Assembly: GCA_023437255.1 (NCBI GenBank)
Contig: JAEZGR010000049.1
Coordinates: 1 to 10,043, forward strand
DNA length: 10,043 bases
Direction: 5' to 3'
From: Pseudomonadota bacterium
GTDB taxonomy: Bacteria; Pseudomonadota; Gammaproteobacteria; Burkholderiales; Burkholderiaceae_B
Part shown: one piece after another, positions 1 through 6,717 of the stretch
How the letters are laid out: every line of letters starts with the position of its first letter
Numbering within the stretch: position 1 is the first letter of the stretch
Made by a program: the position numbers and the translations under genes
The notes under the pieces: model-generated
Databases searched by the model: none
What the model saw: only the letters and a program-made list of their open reading frames with translations
What the model was told of the DNA's origin: nothing

Positions 1-319
1 GCTCGACCAGGCCTTTGGACTGGGCCGGATCGCCGATCTGTTCGCAGATCGCCACCGATTCGCCCAGTGCTACGAGTCGGGCGAGATAGCCTTCGACCGA
101 ATGGAAGGGCACACCCGCCATGGGCACCGGTGCACCGTTGGACATGCCGCGTTTCGCCAGGGTGAGGTTCAGCAGTTTGGCGCCCCGTTCCGCATCTTCG
201 TAGAAGAGTTCATAGAAGTCGCCCATGCGATAGAACAGCAGGTGATCGCCGGCCTCTGCTTTGAGCGTGAGGTATTGGCGCATCATGGGAGTATGGTTCG
301 CGAGGTCGGGGTGAGACAT
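1..319 (-). CDS. mutS: DNA mismatch repair protein MutS, N-terminal part (cut by window edge)
   Basis: The first 106 codons of MutS, the ATPase that recognises base mismatches and small loops and recruits MutL. The translation starts [13 protein letters not shown] and carries the mismatch-binding domain I signature RMGDFYELF at about residues 31-39. The Phe-Tyr-Glu triad (residues 35-37) corresponds to the Phe-x-Glu that stacks on and contacts the mismatched base. Later segments ([25 protein letters not shown]) also match MutS closely. The ATG at 319 is the natural family start, although no strong Shine-Dalgarno sequence precedes it. The 3' end, with the clamp and ATPase domains, lies outside the window. 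It runs in the same direction as the catabolic operon but is separated from it by a spacer with a probable terminator, so it is likely transcribed independently. The identification is firm. Confidence 0.97.
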   Translation of the reverse strand, partial: MSHPDLANHTPMMRQYLTLKAEAGDHLLFYRMGDFYELFYEDAERGAKLLNLTLAKRGMSNGAPVPMAGVPFHSVEGYLARLVALGESVAICEQIGDPAQSKGLVE

Positions 320-567
320 GTATATCGTTCGTTACCGGGGTGAAAAATAAACCTGGTTCACGGCCTTCAGCCCCAACGGCAGCGCGGTGCCGGGGGTCGG
401 GCGGTTTCAGTTGTCATGGGTGAGTCTACCTGATGGTGCCGTGTGAAGTGGCGGCAGACTTGACGGAAGTGATGACAGTGGGTTGTCGGAAAGAAGCGCG
501 GCGGGTGACACAGGCCACCCGCCGCATGAAGCAAGCTTCGAGAATTACAGTATGTCGCTCACACTGC
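320..567. other. Spacer between ridA-like gene and mutS
   Basis: 248 bp without a credible gene. It contains the probable operon terminator and must hold the mutS promoter, reading leftwards. I do not see a convincing sigma70 -35/-10 pair for mutS; the AT-rich stretch near 340-355 is the only plausible -10 neighbourhood. A minor 5-bp inverted repeat (GAAGC-AA-GCTTC, 528-539) is also present. Confidence 0.5.
489..525 (-). terminator. Probable rho-independent terminator of the catabolic operon
   Basis: A perfect 10-bp GC-rich inverted repeat (GCGGCGGGTG at 498-507 and CACCCGCCGC at 516-525) with an 8-nt loop. Read on the minus strand it lies about 43 nt after the RidA-family stop codon and is followed by GCTTCTTTCC, a pyrimidine-rich but not pure U tract. 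Its position between the last operon gene and mutS fits a transcription terminator. The interrupted U tract makes efficiency uncertain. Confidence 0.7.
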
Positions 568-924
568 TTACAGCGCAGCGCTCACAATGATCTCGACCAG
601 CAGTTCGGGGCGTGCCAGCTTGGCCTCGCAGGTAGCGCGTGTCGGCATGTTGGCGCGGTCGGCCCACTCGCCCCACACGGCGTTCATGCCGGCGAAGTCG
701 CGATCGATGTCCTTGAGCCAGATCTGCACAGTCAGCAGGCGCGATTTGTCGGTGCCGGCCTGGGCCAGGTAGCCGTCGATCTTGGCCAGCACGTCGCGTG
801 TCTGTGCCTGAATGTCGCCATCGAGGTTGCTGGCGGTCACACCGGCAACGTGCGCGACGCCGTTGTGAATCACGATGCGGCTCAGGCGTTCGTTGCTGTC
901 GATGCGTTGGATTTCAGTAGTCAT
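568..924 (-). CDS. RidA/YjgF family protein, YoaB-like
   Basis: A 118-residue member of the RidA/YER057c/UK114 family. Archetypal RidA hydrolyses reactive enamine/imine intermediates to ketone plus ammonia. The sequence is closest in style to the YoaB-like branch: an early RIDSNERLS segment, VIHNGVAHVAGV, QTRDVLAKIDGYL, and a C-terminal PTRATCEAKLARPELLVEI segment. Arg96 and Glu111 occupy the positions of the substrate-binding Arg and the conserved Glu of active RidA proteins, so imine/enamine deaminase activity is plausible but not proven. The start at 924 has a good Shine-Dalgarno sequence (AGGAG) 8 nt upstream. It overlaps the stop of the preceding oxidoreductase as ATGA, so the two genes are probably translationally coupled. 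As the last gene of an amine/amino-acid oxidation operon, it most likely clears the imine released by the flavoenzymes. Confidence 0.93.
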   Translation of the reverse strand: MTTEIQRIDSNERLSRIVIHNGVAHVAGVTASNLDGDIQAQTRDVLAKIDGYLAQAGTDKSRLLTVQIWLKDIDRDFAGMNAVWGEWADRANMPTRATCEAKLARPELLVEIIVSAAL

Positions 925-2117
925 GTGTTCTCCTGTTGAGTGAAGCGGTCGACCCGGAAGGGGTGGATGGGAAGCTTGGATTCGCCGTGTTCCACCAGGT
1001 CGGCCATGATTTCCCCGATGATGGGGCTGAGTTCGAAGCCATGGGCGGAAAACCCGAAGGCGTGAAAGATGCCGGGGCTGGCGATGCTGGGCCCGATGAC
1101 CGGAATCTGATCAGGCAAGAATCCCTCGACGCCCGCCCAGGCTCGCACGACCTGCATGTTGCGCAGGTGCGGAAAGAGGTCGGTGACCGTGATGGCACTG
1201 GTACGCATGGTCGCCATGTCGACCACGGCATGACGACCTACGGGGTCAGCATAACAGCGCAGACTGCCTCCGATGACCACGGTGCCATTGGCGTATTGCT
1301 TGAACGAAAGCGCCCGACCCATGGCGCCCAGAACGGGCTTGACGAATGGGGCCACGCGTTGGGTCACCATGAGCATCAGGCCATCTGCCAGCAGGGGCAC
1401 ATGGTCGCCCACCTGGGCGGCCAGTTCGCCCGCCCATGCGCCCGCGGTGTTCACCACCACGGGAGCCTGATACGTGCCCTTGGGCGTCTGTACGTTCCAT
1501 ACTCCGCCTTCGCGCCAAACGCGCGACACACGTTGCTGTTCGAGGATGTCGGCCCCGGCGCTTTCCGCAGTGCATCGGAAGGCGGTGACCACGTGGTAGG
1601 GGTAGGCGTAGCCGTCGTCTTTGACCCAGATGCCGCCCAACACATGATGGGACATGCTGGGCACGAGTTCACGCACGGTGTCCTGGTCGGCCCAGGTCTC
1701 ATGAGTGAAGCCGAGTGCTTCCAGTTCCGCAATTCGTGCCTTGGCGGCGACGACGTCGGCTTCGGTCTCGCACACCTGAAGCTGGCCGCTGGGAACGAAT
1801 CCGCCATCGTGGCCCACAAACGCCTCGAGATGGTGCCAGATACGGTCGCGCGCGGCGAGCGCCAGCGGAATTTCGGCGACGTGACGGAACAGGGTGCGCA
1901 CGCCGCCGGCGTTCACGCCCGAGGAATGGCGCCCGCAGTATTCCGACTCGAGCACCCGTACCGAAATACCGCGGCGTGCCAGATGCACGGCACTTGAAAG
2001 CCCCTGCAAGCCGCCACCGATAATGATGACGTCACTGCTGCGGCTGGAGGCCGGTATGGCGCGCGCGTGCCCGCCCTCCGCAGCGGCGGATCGAGAAAAA
2101 TGGGCGGCCCGGGTCAT
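921..2117 (-). CDS. FAD-dependent oxidoreductase, DAO family (HcnC/OoxB/sarcosine-oxidase-beta type subunit)
   Basis: A 398-residue flavoprotein of the D-amino-acid oxidase (DAO) fold. After a basic, Ala/Ser-rich leader of about 28 residues, the FAD-binding Rossmann motif VIIIGGGLQGLSSAVHLAR begins near residue 30, with the dinucleotide-binding acidic end of strand 2 at VLESE (about 55-59). A segment GRHSSGVNAGG (62-72) and the C-terminal GVEGFLPDQIPVIGPS and GFSAHGFELSP segments are typical of the beta subunits of sarcosine oxidase, opine oxidase and hydrogen-cyanide synthase-like dehydrogenases. These oxidise a C-N bond of an amino acid or secondary amine and pass electrons through partner subunits. 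The ATG overlaps the final stop of the upstream HcnB-like gene (ATGA at 2114-2117) and its own stop overlaps ridA. The gene order small Fe-S subunit, HcnB-like, this gene matches hcnABC. Substrate is unknown; the family call is firm. Confidence 0.92.
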   Translation of the reverse strand: MTRAAHFSRSAAAEGGHARAIPASSRSSDVIIIGGGLQGLSSAVHLARRGISVRVLESEYCGRHSSGVNAGGVRTLFRHVAEIPLALAARDRIWHHLEAFVGHDGGFVPSGQLQVCETEADVVAAKARIAELEALGFTHETWADQDTVRELVPSMSHHVLGGIWVKDDGYAYPYHVVTAFRCTAESAGADILEQQRVSRVWREGGVWNVQTPKGTYQAPVVVNTAGAWAGELAAQVGDHVPLLADGLMLMVTQRVAPFVKPVLGAMGRALSFKQYANGTVVIGGSLRCYADPVGRHAVVDMATMRTSAITVTDLFPHLRNMQVVRAWAGVEGFLPDQIPVIGPSIASPGIFHAFGFSAHGFELSPIIGEIMADLVEHGESKLPIHPFRVDRFTQQENT

Positions 2118-3526
2118 GACTCAATCTGTGCGAGTTGACCGAGCGTGAGCGCCTTGATCGGCGGCCGGATGCGGTAGTAGCCGACTTCGCCGGGGGAACG
2201 GCCGCTGGCGTCGGCAATGACCTCAGTGACGGTCAGGCCGCACATGCGACCCTGGCAGGGGCCCATACCTCAGCGGCTGAACGATTTGGTCTGGTTCTGA
2301 CCGCTGCATCCCAAGGACACCTGTTCGCGGATATTGCCTGCGGTGACTTCTTCGCAACGGCAGACCATGACGTCGTCGGCGGGAATGCGGAAGGCATTGC
2401 GCGGCCGGTATTGGCGGTTCAGGAATGGGCGGATGGCCAGATGGTTGTCGATCTGCGCACGCAGGCCCTCGGCGTCCTGGGTCACGCTCTGCTGCGCTGC
2501 CGGGTTGATCTGCTTCAGTGCTCCAAGCGCGGCCAGCTCACCCTGAAGGGCAGCCACGAGCGCGCCACCGATCGAGGCGCCGTCGCCGGCGATGTAGATG
2601 CCGGGGACGCTCAGTTCGCACCATTCATTGGCAACCGGCACCCAGCAAAGCTGATCGTCGTCCCAAGTATGTTCAGCGCGCAGCGACCAGGTGATCTGCG
2701 TGTTTGGCACGACGCCCTGGTGCAGCAGGCAGATCTTGGCATCAAGCGTGTGCGCCCTGCCATCGACAGTGAAGCGCACGCGCTCAAGCGTGCCGTTGCC
2801 TTCGAGTTGGAGCTCTTCGATGCCCCGATGGAAGGGGATGTCGGCGTTCTTGATTTCGCGCAGCAGGCTGACACCCTTGTGGACATAGCGCCAGCCTTTG
2901 AGCAAACCGCGCCCATGGCGCCATGCCAGTTTCCAATCGGTATTCGCGGTGGTGTCGAGAATGGCGCGAATCTTGACACCTGCACGCAGGTACTGCGCTG
3001 CAAGCAGGTACAGGAGCGGGCCGCAGCCGGCCAATACCACCGGTTCCGCCGGGATCAGCGAGGCGCTCTTGAGCAGAATCTGCCCTGCGCCTGCGGTCAT
3101 CACGCCGGGAAGAGTCCAACCGGGTACCGGGAACGGGCGCTCCATGGCGCCACTGGCCACGATGATGGCCTGGGCTTTCAAGGTGACCGGGCGACCGTCG
3201 CGCAGCACATGCAGGGTGCGGTCGGTGTCGACCTGCCACACGGCGGTGTTGGGCCAATAGGTCAGACGACCGGCGCTGACGTGTTCGGCCACGGCGTCTG
3301 CGAGCGAGTGCCCGTGACTGTAGTCGGGGCCCAGGATCGCCTCGCGGCGGGCGTCGGTGCCATTGATGCTGCGATAGATCTGCCCGCCGACTTCAGGCTG
3401 CTCGTCAATCAGCAGTGCCTTCAGGTTGTGGCGCGCGGCGCGATCGGCCGCTGCCATGCCCGCAGGGCCGGCGCCGATGATGACCAGATCGTATGCGTTA
3501 AGGGAGGTGGAGGCTTGCGTGTTCAT
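2114..3526 (-). CDS. HcnB/OoxA-like FAD/NAD(P)-type oxidoreductase with C-terminal BFD-like [2Fe-2S] domain, interrupted by an in-frame UGA
   Basis: A pyridine-nucleotide-disulfide-type flavoprotein, the alpha subunit type of opine oxidase, hydroxyproline dehydrogenase and HCN synthase. The N-terminal FAD motif is VIIGAGPAGMAAADRA (residues 15-30). Further landmarks are VGGQIYR (47-52), VASGAMERPFPVPGW (123-137), a second nucleotide-binding region VVLAGCGPLLYLLA (163-176) and GIYIAGDG (309-316). The BFD-like domain starts with VMVCRCEEVTAGNI (Cys389, Cys391) and GCSGQNQTKSFSR, and is then interrupted by UGA at codon 419. The frame continues with GMGPCQGRMCG (Cys424, Cys429) and the family tail YYRIRPPIKALTLG, ending at a TGA at 2114-2116. 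The family consensus has Cys at position 419. Read through, the protein would be 470 residues plus stop, the normal family length. The start at 3526 is chosen over an upstream ATG at 3685 because of the GGAGA site and the ATGA overlap with the preceding gene; the extra residues are an Arg/Pro-rich shadow. If the UGA stops translation, the product loses the third and fourth cluster ligands. Confidence 0.85.
2234..2265 (-). promoter_or_regulatory. Stem-loop just downstream of the in-frame UGA (SECIS-like candidate)
   Basis: Hand folding of the minus-strand RNA gives two competing structures. One has a lower stem UGGGCC/GGCCUG (2260-2265 with 2234-2239), an internal loop, a short UGC/GCA upper stem and a 7-nt apical loop CAGGGUC starting 16 nt after the UGA. 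The other is a continuous 7-bp hairpin GGGUCGC/GCGGCCU (2246-2252 with 2235-2241, including two G-U pairs) with an AUGU loop. Bacterial SECIS elements are stem-loops at this kind of distance with a G early in the apical loop. GC-rich coding sequence often folds by chance, so this is weak support only. Confidence 0.3.
2270..2272 (-). other. In-frame UGA at a conserved cysteine codon (candidate Sec codon, nonsense mutation or error)
   Basis: Reading the minus strand, the codons are AGC CGC TGA GGT ATG GGC CCC TGC. The family consensus here is Arg-Cys-Gly-Met-Gly-Pro-Cys, so TGA replaces a TGC or TGT codon by one base change. No frame change is needed and both flanks match the family. The UGA is followed by 51 sense codons in the same frame. 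Confidence 0.95.
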
Positions 3527-3903
3527 TGAATTTCTCCGTTCGCGCTGTCGGCTGTACGGCGGACTTCGCTGGCCTCGAGAACGAGGGCGCCGGGCAGGGC
3601 GTCCATGGTGCGGATGCGCATGCCTTCGCGCGGGCGTACCAGGCAGGCCTGCTGGCTGGGCACGTCGTCGATCTCCACCAGGCACTCGAAGCAGACGCCC
3701 ATCATGCAGTAGGGAGCGCGGGGCGCGCCGCTGACGCTGGCATTGCGAAAGCGGGTGATGCCCGCAGCGAGCAGACCGGCCGCCAGCGAGGTATCGGCCG
3801 GCACCTGCAGGGGGGTGCCGTTCAGATGGACAGTGACCATGTCGGGCGGAACATCACGTTCCTGCGACGCGGGCAGGCGAACGAACAGGGCTTTAGCGAC
3901 CAT
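3523..3903 (-). CDS. (2Fe-2S)-binding protein, HcnA/OoxC-like small subunit
   Basis: A 126-residue ferredoxin-like protein with one plant-type [2Fe-2S] domain, the small subunit that accompanies HcnB/OoxA-like flavoproteins and relays electrons from FAD. The cluster motif is Cys66-x4-Cys71-x2-Cys74-x12-Cys87, within PYCMMGVCFECLVEIDD and QQACLVRP. The region before it (VTVHLNGTPLQVPADTSLAAGLLAAG) matches the family's N-terminal half. The start at 3903 is kept because the family usually begins with a short MFRRLP-like leader, which LFVRLP here resembles; ATG at 3840 is an alternative. The start overlaps the end of the upstream DAO gene by 11 bp, and its stop overlaps the next ATG as ATGA. No redox-ligand cysteine is missing in this subunit, in contrast to the neighbouring alpha subunit. 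Confidence 0.92.
   Translation of the reverse strand: MVAKALFVRLPASQERDVPPDMVTVHLNGTPLQVPADTSLAAGLLAAGITRFRNASVSGAPRAPYCMMGVCFECLVEIDDVPSQQACLVRPREGMRIRTMDALPGALVLEASEVRRTADSANGEIQ
3533..3537 (-). promoter_or_regulatory. Ribosome binding site fixing the start of the HcnB-like gene
   Basis: GGAGA on the minus strand, 6 nt before the ATG at 3526. It supports that start over the in-frame ATG at 3685, which would add 53 Arg/Pro-rich residues overlapping the preceding Fe-S gene. Confidence 0.8.
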
Positions 3904-5026
3904 AATGGGTGATCTTCGTTTCGGGGTTGAATCGGGTGGCGGGGAAGGCGCCGAGCAACTCGGGGGCGACGCCGTCGCGTATCCAGGGTGCGACCGTCAG
4001 GGCATGCTGGGCGGCCAGTGTGACGCCGCTGTGGCAGGTCGCAACGTAGGCGCCGGGGCATTCTTCGGATTCCTGATAGATGGGGAAGCCGTCGGGCGTC
4101 ATGATGCGCAGGGCAGCCCAGCTGCGCACGATGCGTACATTGCGCAGGGCGGGGAAGCAGGCGACGGCCCGGGCGGCGATTTCGGCACTGACGGGCACGC
4201 GCACCGTATCGTCGTAGCCGGCCTCTTCCATGGAGTCGCCGATCTGGATCGATCCTTCGTCGGTCTGACGCACGTAGTTCGAGGCGCAGCGCAGCTGCGG
4301 GGCAAGCCGCTCGGTGATGAGCACCTGACCCTTGTTGGGGCGCACCGGCACATGCATGCCGACTTCGGCGCTCAGCGACTGATTGGCCAGGCCGGCGGCG
4401 ACAACCAGCTTGGGTGCCTGGAACTGTTCGCCATTTGGCGCCTGGACCGTGAACATGCCATTGCGCCACTGAATGGCGACGGCCGGCGTGTTGGGCCGGT
4501 ACTGAACGCCGCGGCGCTGATTGGCGGTATGCAGTGCGTGAAACAGCTTGAGCGGGTTGCAGTGGCCGTCCATGGGTGTGTAGCTCACCCCCGCTACCGC
4601 CGGGCCCAGGCCGGGAAGGTCTTCTCGTGCATCTTCGGGGGCCAGGATCTGGAAGGGGTAGAGGTCGGCGCCCACCTGATCCTGCAGCCACTGCAGGCGT
4701 TCGCGGCGCACCGCGACTTCCTCTTCTGTCAGGCAGATGTGATAACCGCCGCGCTGATTCAGCTGAACGTCGACGCCGGTTTCTTCAAGCAGGCTCTGCT
4801 GCAGCTGAGGCCAGAGCTTGCTGGATTGCAGGCTCCAGCGGGCGTACTGGGCGTAACCCAGACCCTTGCCCTGTACCCAGACCAGGCCGAAGTTGCCCCG
4901 CGAGGCCCGCAGGGCGATATCGCCTTCGTCGAGCTGGATGACGCTGGTTTGCAGCCGCGCCAGGCCGTAGGCGATGGCACTGCCCACGAGGCCGCCGCCC
5001 AGAACAATTACGTCAGTGGTATGCAT
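3893..5026 (-). CDS. FAD-dependent oxidoreductase, DAO family (first copy)
   Basis: A 377-residue DAO-fold flavoenzyme. The FAD-binding motif VIVLGGGLVGSAIAYGLAR is at residues 7-25, followed by an acidic QLDEGD (31-36) at the end of the second strand and ASRGNFGLVWVQGKG (41-55). The C-terminal FAD-contacting region includes LRIMTPDGFPIYQES and CHSGVTLAAQHALTVAPW. It is clearly a different protein from the 398-residue DAO enzyme of the same operon (no GRHSSGVNAGG segment, different C-terminal motif). The operon therefore encodes two DAO catalytic subunits around one pair of Fe-S/FAD partner subunits. It begins 15 bp after the second permease with a weak AAGG site, and overlaps the Fe-S gene at its end. 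It may be a second catalytic subunit for another substrate or enantiomer, or a stand-alone amino-acid/opine oxidase. Substrate unknown. Confidence 0.92.
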   Translation of the reverse strand: MHTTDVIVLGGGLVGSAIAYGLARLQTSVIQLDEGDIALRASRGNFGLVWVQGKGLGYAQYARWSLQSSKLWPQLQQSLLEETGVDVQLNQRGGYHICLTEEEVAVRRERLQWLQDQVGADLYPFQILAPEDAREDLPGLGPAVAGVSYTPMDGHCNPLKLFHALHTANQRRGVQYRPNTPAVAIQWRNGMFTVQAPNGEQFQAPKLVVAAGLANQSLSAEVGMHVPVRPNKGQVLITERLAPQLRCASNYVRQTDEGSIQIGDSMEEAGYDDTVRVPVSAEIAARAVACFPALRNVRIVRSWAALRIMTPDGFPIYQESEECPGAYVATCHSGVTLAAQHALTVAPWIRDGVAPELLGAFPATRFNPETKITHYGR

Positions 5027-5041
5027 GATGTTGCCTTTGTG

Positions 5042-5836
5042 TCAGCCGCGGCCAATGAGCACTTTCTCGAGACCGACGACGCGTTCGATCAGCAGCGTGA
5101 GCAGCATGGTGCCGAAGATCAGCACGGCGGACACGGAGGTGACGAGTGGGTCGATGGTGTGGGCGATGTGGTTGTACATGGCGACCGGCAGTGTCATGGT
5201 GCCGGGGGTGGCCACGAAGATCGTCATGGTCAGCTCGTCGAAGCTTTGAATGAACGACAGCATCCAGCCACCCACGATGCCGGCCAGGAGCAGCGGCAGC
5301 GTGATGCGATAGAACACGATCCAGCGCGAGGCGCCCAGCGACAGGCCTGCGTTTTCGATTTCGCGGTTCATGCCGGTGGCGGCCGCGATGACCATGCGCA
5401 TCGCGTAGGGCACGATCACGATGACGTGAGTCAGCATGAGCCAGAAGAACGAGCCGCTGAGCCCGGCGATATTGAAGAAGCGCAGAAAGGCAGCGCCCAG
5501 CACAACCTGCGGGATCATGAGCGGCGACATGAAGAACGCAACCATGGCTTCGCGGCCGCGAAAGCGGTACCGGCTGACTGCCAGCGCCGCAGGCAGGGCA
5601 AGCACCATGGCCGTGCAGGAGGCCACGATGCCCAGCTTGAGCGAGAACCAGAATGCAGAGGTGAGTTCCCGTGCCTCGAGAATGGCGTAATACCAGCGCA
5701 GCGACAGGCCATCGGTGGGCATCGAAATGAAGCCCTTGTCGGTGAAGGAGACGACAATGATGATGAGCAGCGGGGCCAGAATGAAGGCCAGGAACAGCGT
5801 ATGAAAGGTCAGGGCAAGGTAGCCATTGCGTTGCAT
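5042..5836 (-). CDS. ABC transporter permease, PotC-like
   Basis: A 264-residue inner-membrane permease of the binding-protein-dependent transport family. The N-terminal hydrophobic segment (about 8-31) is followed by several more membrane segments. The cytoplasmic EAA loop, which docks on the ATPase, reads EIENAGLSLGASRWIVFYRITLP (about 159-181). Length and layout are those of PotC/PotI, the second permease of spermidine/putrescine-type importers. It starts 5 bp after the end of the first permease with an AAGG site about 10 nt upstream. The exact substrate of this clade (polyamine, opine, amino acid derivative) is not determined by the permease sequence. Confidence 0.94.
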   Translation of the reverse strand: MQRNGYLALTFHTLFLAFILAPLLIIIVVSFTDKGFISMPTDGLSLRWYYAILEARELTSAFWFSLKLGIVASCTAMVLALPAALAVSRYRFRGREAMVAFFMSPLMIPQVVLGAAFLRFFNIAGLSGSFFWLMLTHVIVIVPYAMRMVIAAATGMNREIENAGLSLGASRWIVFYRITLPLLLAGIVGGWMLSFIQSFDELTMTIFVATPGTMTLPVAMYNHIAHTIDPLVTSVSAVLIFGTMLLTLLIERVVGLEKVLIGRG

Positions 5837-5841
5837 GACGA

Positions 5842-6717
5842 TCAGCCTTCAAAAACAGAACGGAAACGCCTTTCAACCCAGCGGTTGCAGCCGACGATGA
5901 CGATGATGTTGGCCACGAGCAGCACGAGCGCGATGGTTGCACCCAGCGGCCAGTTCAGTGTGCTCAGAAACTCGTCGTAGGCGGCCGTGGCTGCCACCTT
6001 GAGTCGTCGTCCGCCAATCAGGGCAGGCGTGGCAAACGCGGATGCCGTGAGGGCGAAGACAATGATGCTGCCGGAAAGAATGCCGGGCAGCAGCTGCGGC
6101 AGAATGACGCGGAAAAAGGTGGTCGGGCGGGAGGCGCCCAGCGAGAGGCCAGCCTGTTCGACCTGCGGATCCAGCTTCTGGATGGTGGCCCAGACCGACA
6201 GCACCATGAACGGCACCATGACGTGCACCAGCGCGATGATGACACCGGTCATGGTGAACATCATGCGGATGGGTTCATCGGTGATGCCGATGGCCATCAT
6301 CACGTGGTTGACGAGGCCATTGGTACCCAGCAGAATCGACCAGCCCAGCGTGCGCACGACCACCGAGATGAGCAGCGGAGCCAGAATGATGAGCAGGAAG
6401 ATGCCACGCCAGCGGCCGCGCATGCGCGACAGGATCAGGGTTTCGGGTACGCCGATCACGACGCACACGAAGGTCACGATGGCGGCCATGCCGGCCGTGC
6501 GCGTGAAGATCTCGAGGTAATAGGTGTCGGTGAAGACCTCGATGTAGTTGGCGAAGGTGTAGGTGACGAGAATGCCCCGCTGCCCGTCAAAGGCGTACAG
6601 CGACAGAACGCCGGTGAGCACGCGCGGGGTCAGGAGCAACGAGACAAAGACCGCGAGCGCGGGCGCCGACAGCACCCACGGCGTGTGTTGGCCCCGAACG
6701 GCGCCGGCGCTAGACAT
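5842..6717 (-). CDS. ABC transporter permease, PotB-like
   Basis: A 291-residue membrane permease that would form a heterodimer with the PotC-like protein. Hydrophobic segments begin at about 14-37, and further helices cover about 75-95, 105-130 and 155-178. The EAA loop is EQAGLSLGASRPTTFFRVILP (about 187-207). The start at 6717 is chosen because GGAGG lies 6 nt upstream and the gene then overlaps the ATPase gene by 8 bp. The longer in-frame reading to 6819 would add 34 Arg/Pro/Ser-rich residues that are simply the ATPase C-terminal coding region out of frame. Order ATPase, PotB-like, PotC-like is the standard operon order for this transporter class. Confidence 0.94.
   Translation of the reverse strand: MSSAGAVRGQHTPWVLSAPALAVFVSLLLTPRVLTGVLSLYAFDGQRGILVTYTFANYIEVFTDTYYLEIFTRTAGMAAIVTFVCVVIGVPETLILSRMRGRWRGIFLLIILAPLLISVVVRTLGWSILLGTNGLVNHVMMAIGITDEPIRMMFTMTGVIIALVHVMVPFMVLSVWATIQKLDPQVEQAGLSLGASRPTTFFRVILPQLLPGILSGSIIVFALTASAFATPALIGGRRLKVAATAAYDEFLSTLNWPLGATIALVLLVANIIVIVGCNRWVERRFRSVFEG

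Noticed and set aside
936..1997. 353-codon open frame on the plus strand
   Set aside because: Antisense shadow of the second DAO gene with low-complexity His/Gly-rich translation.
2260..2285. Frameshift as the cause of the interruption in the HcnB-like gene
   Set aside because: The same frame encodes family sequence on both sides of the UGA, so only a codon substitution or recoding is needed.
2135..3529. 464-codon open frame on the plus strand
   Set aside because: Antisense shadow of the HcnB-like gene, with no recognisable domain. It also stays open across the position of the UGA on the other strand, which has no bearing on the UGA itself.
3527..3685. 53-residue N-terminal extension of the HcnB-like protein
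   Set aside because: Arg/Pro-rich translation overlapping the [2Fe-2S] gene; the start at 3526 has a good ribosome site and gives the family N-terminus.
3743..5980. 745-codon open frame on the plus strand
   Set aside because: Antisense to the first DAO gene and the PotC-like permease, which have clear family motifs. Its product is His/Gln/Gly-rich without domains, typical of a GC-biased antisense frame.
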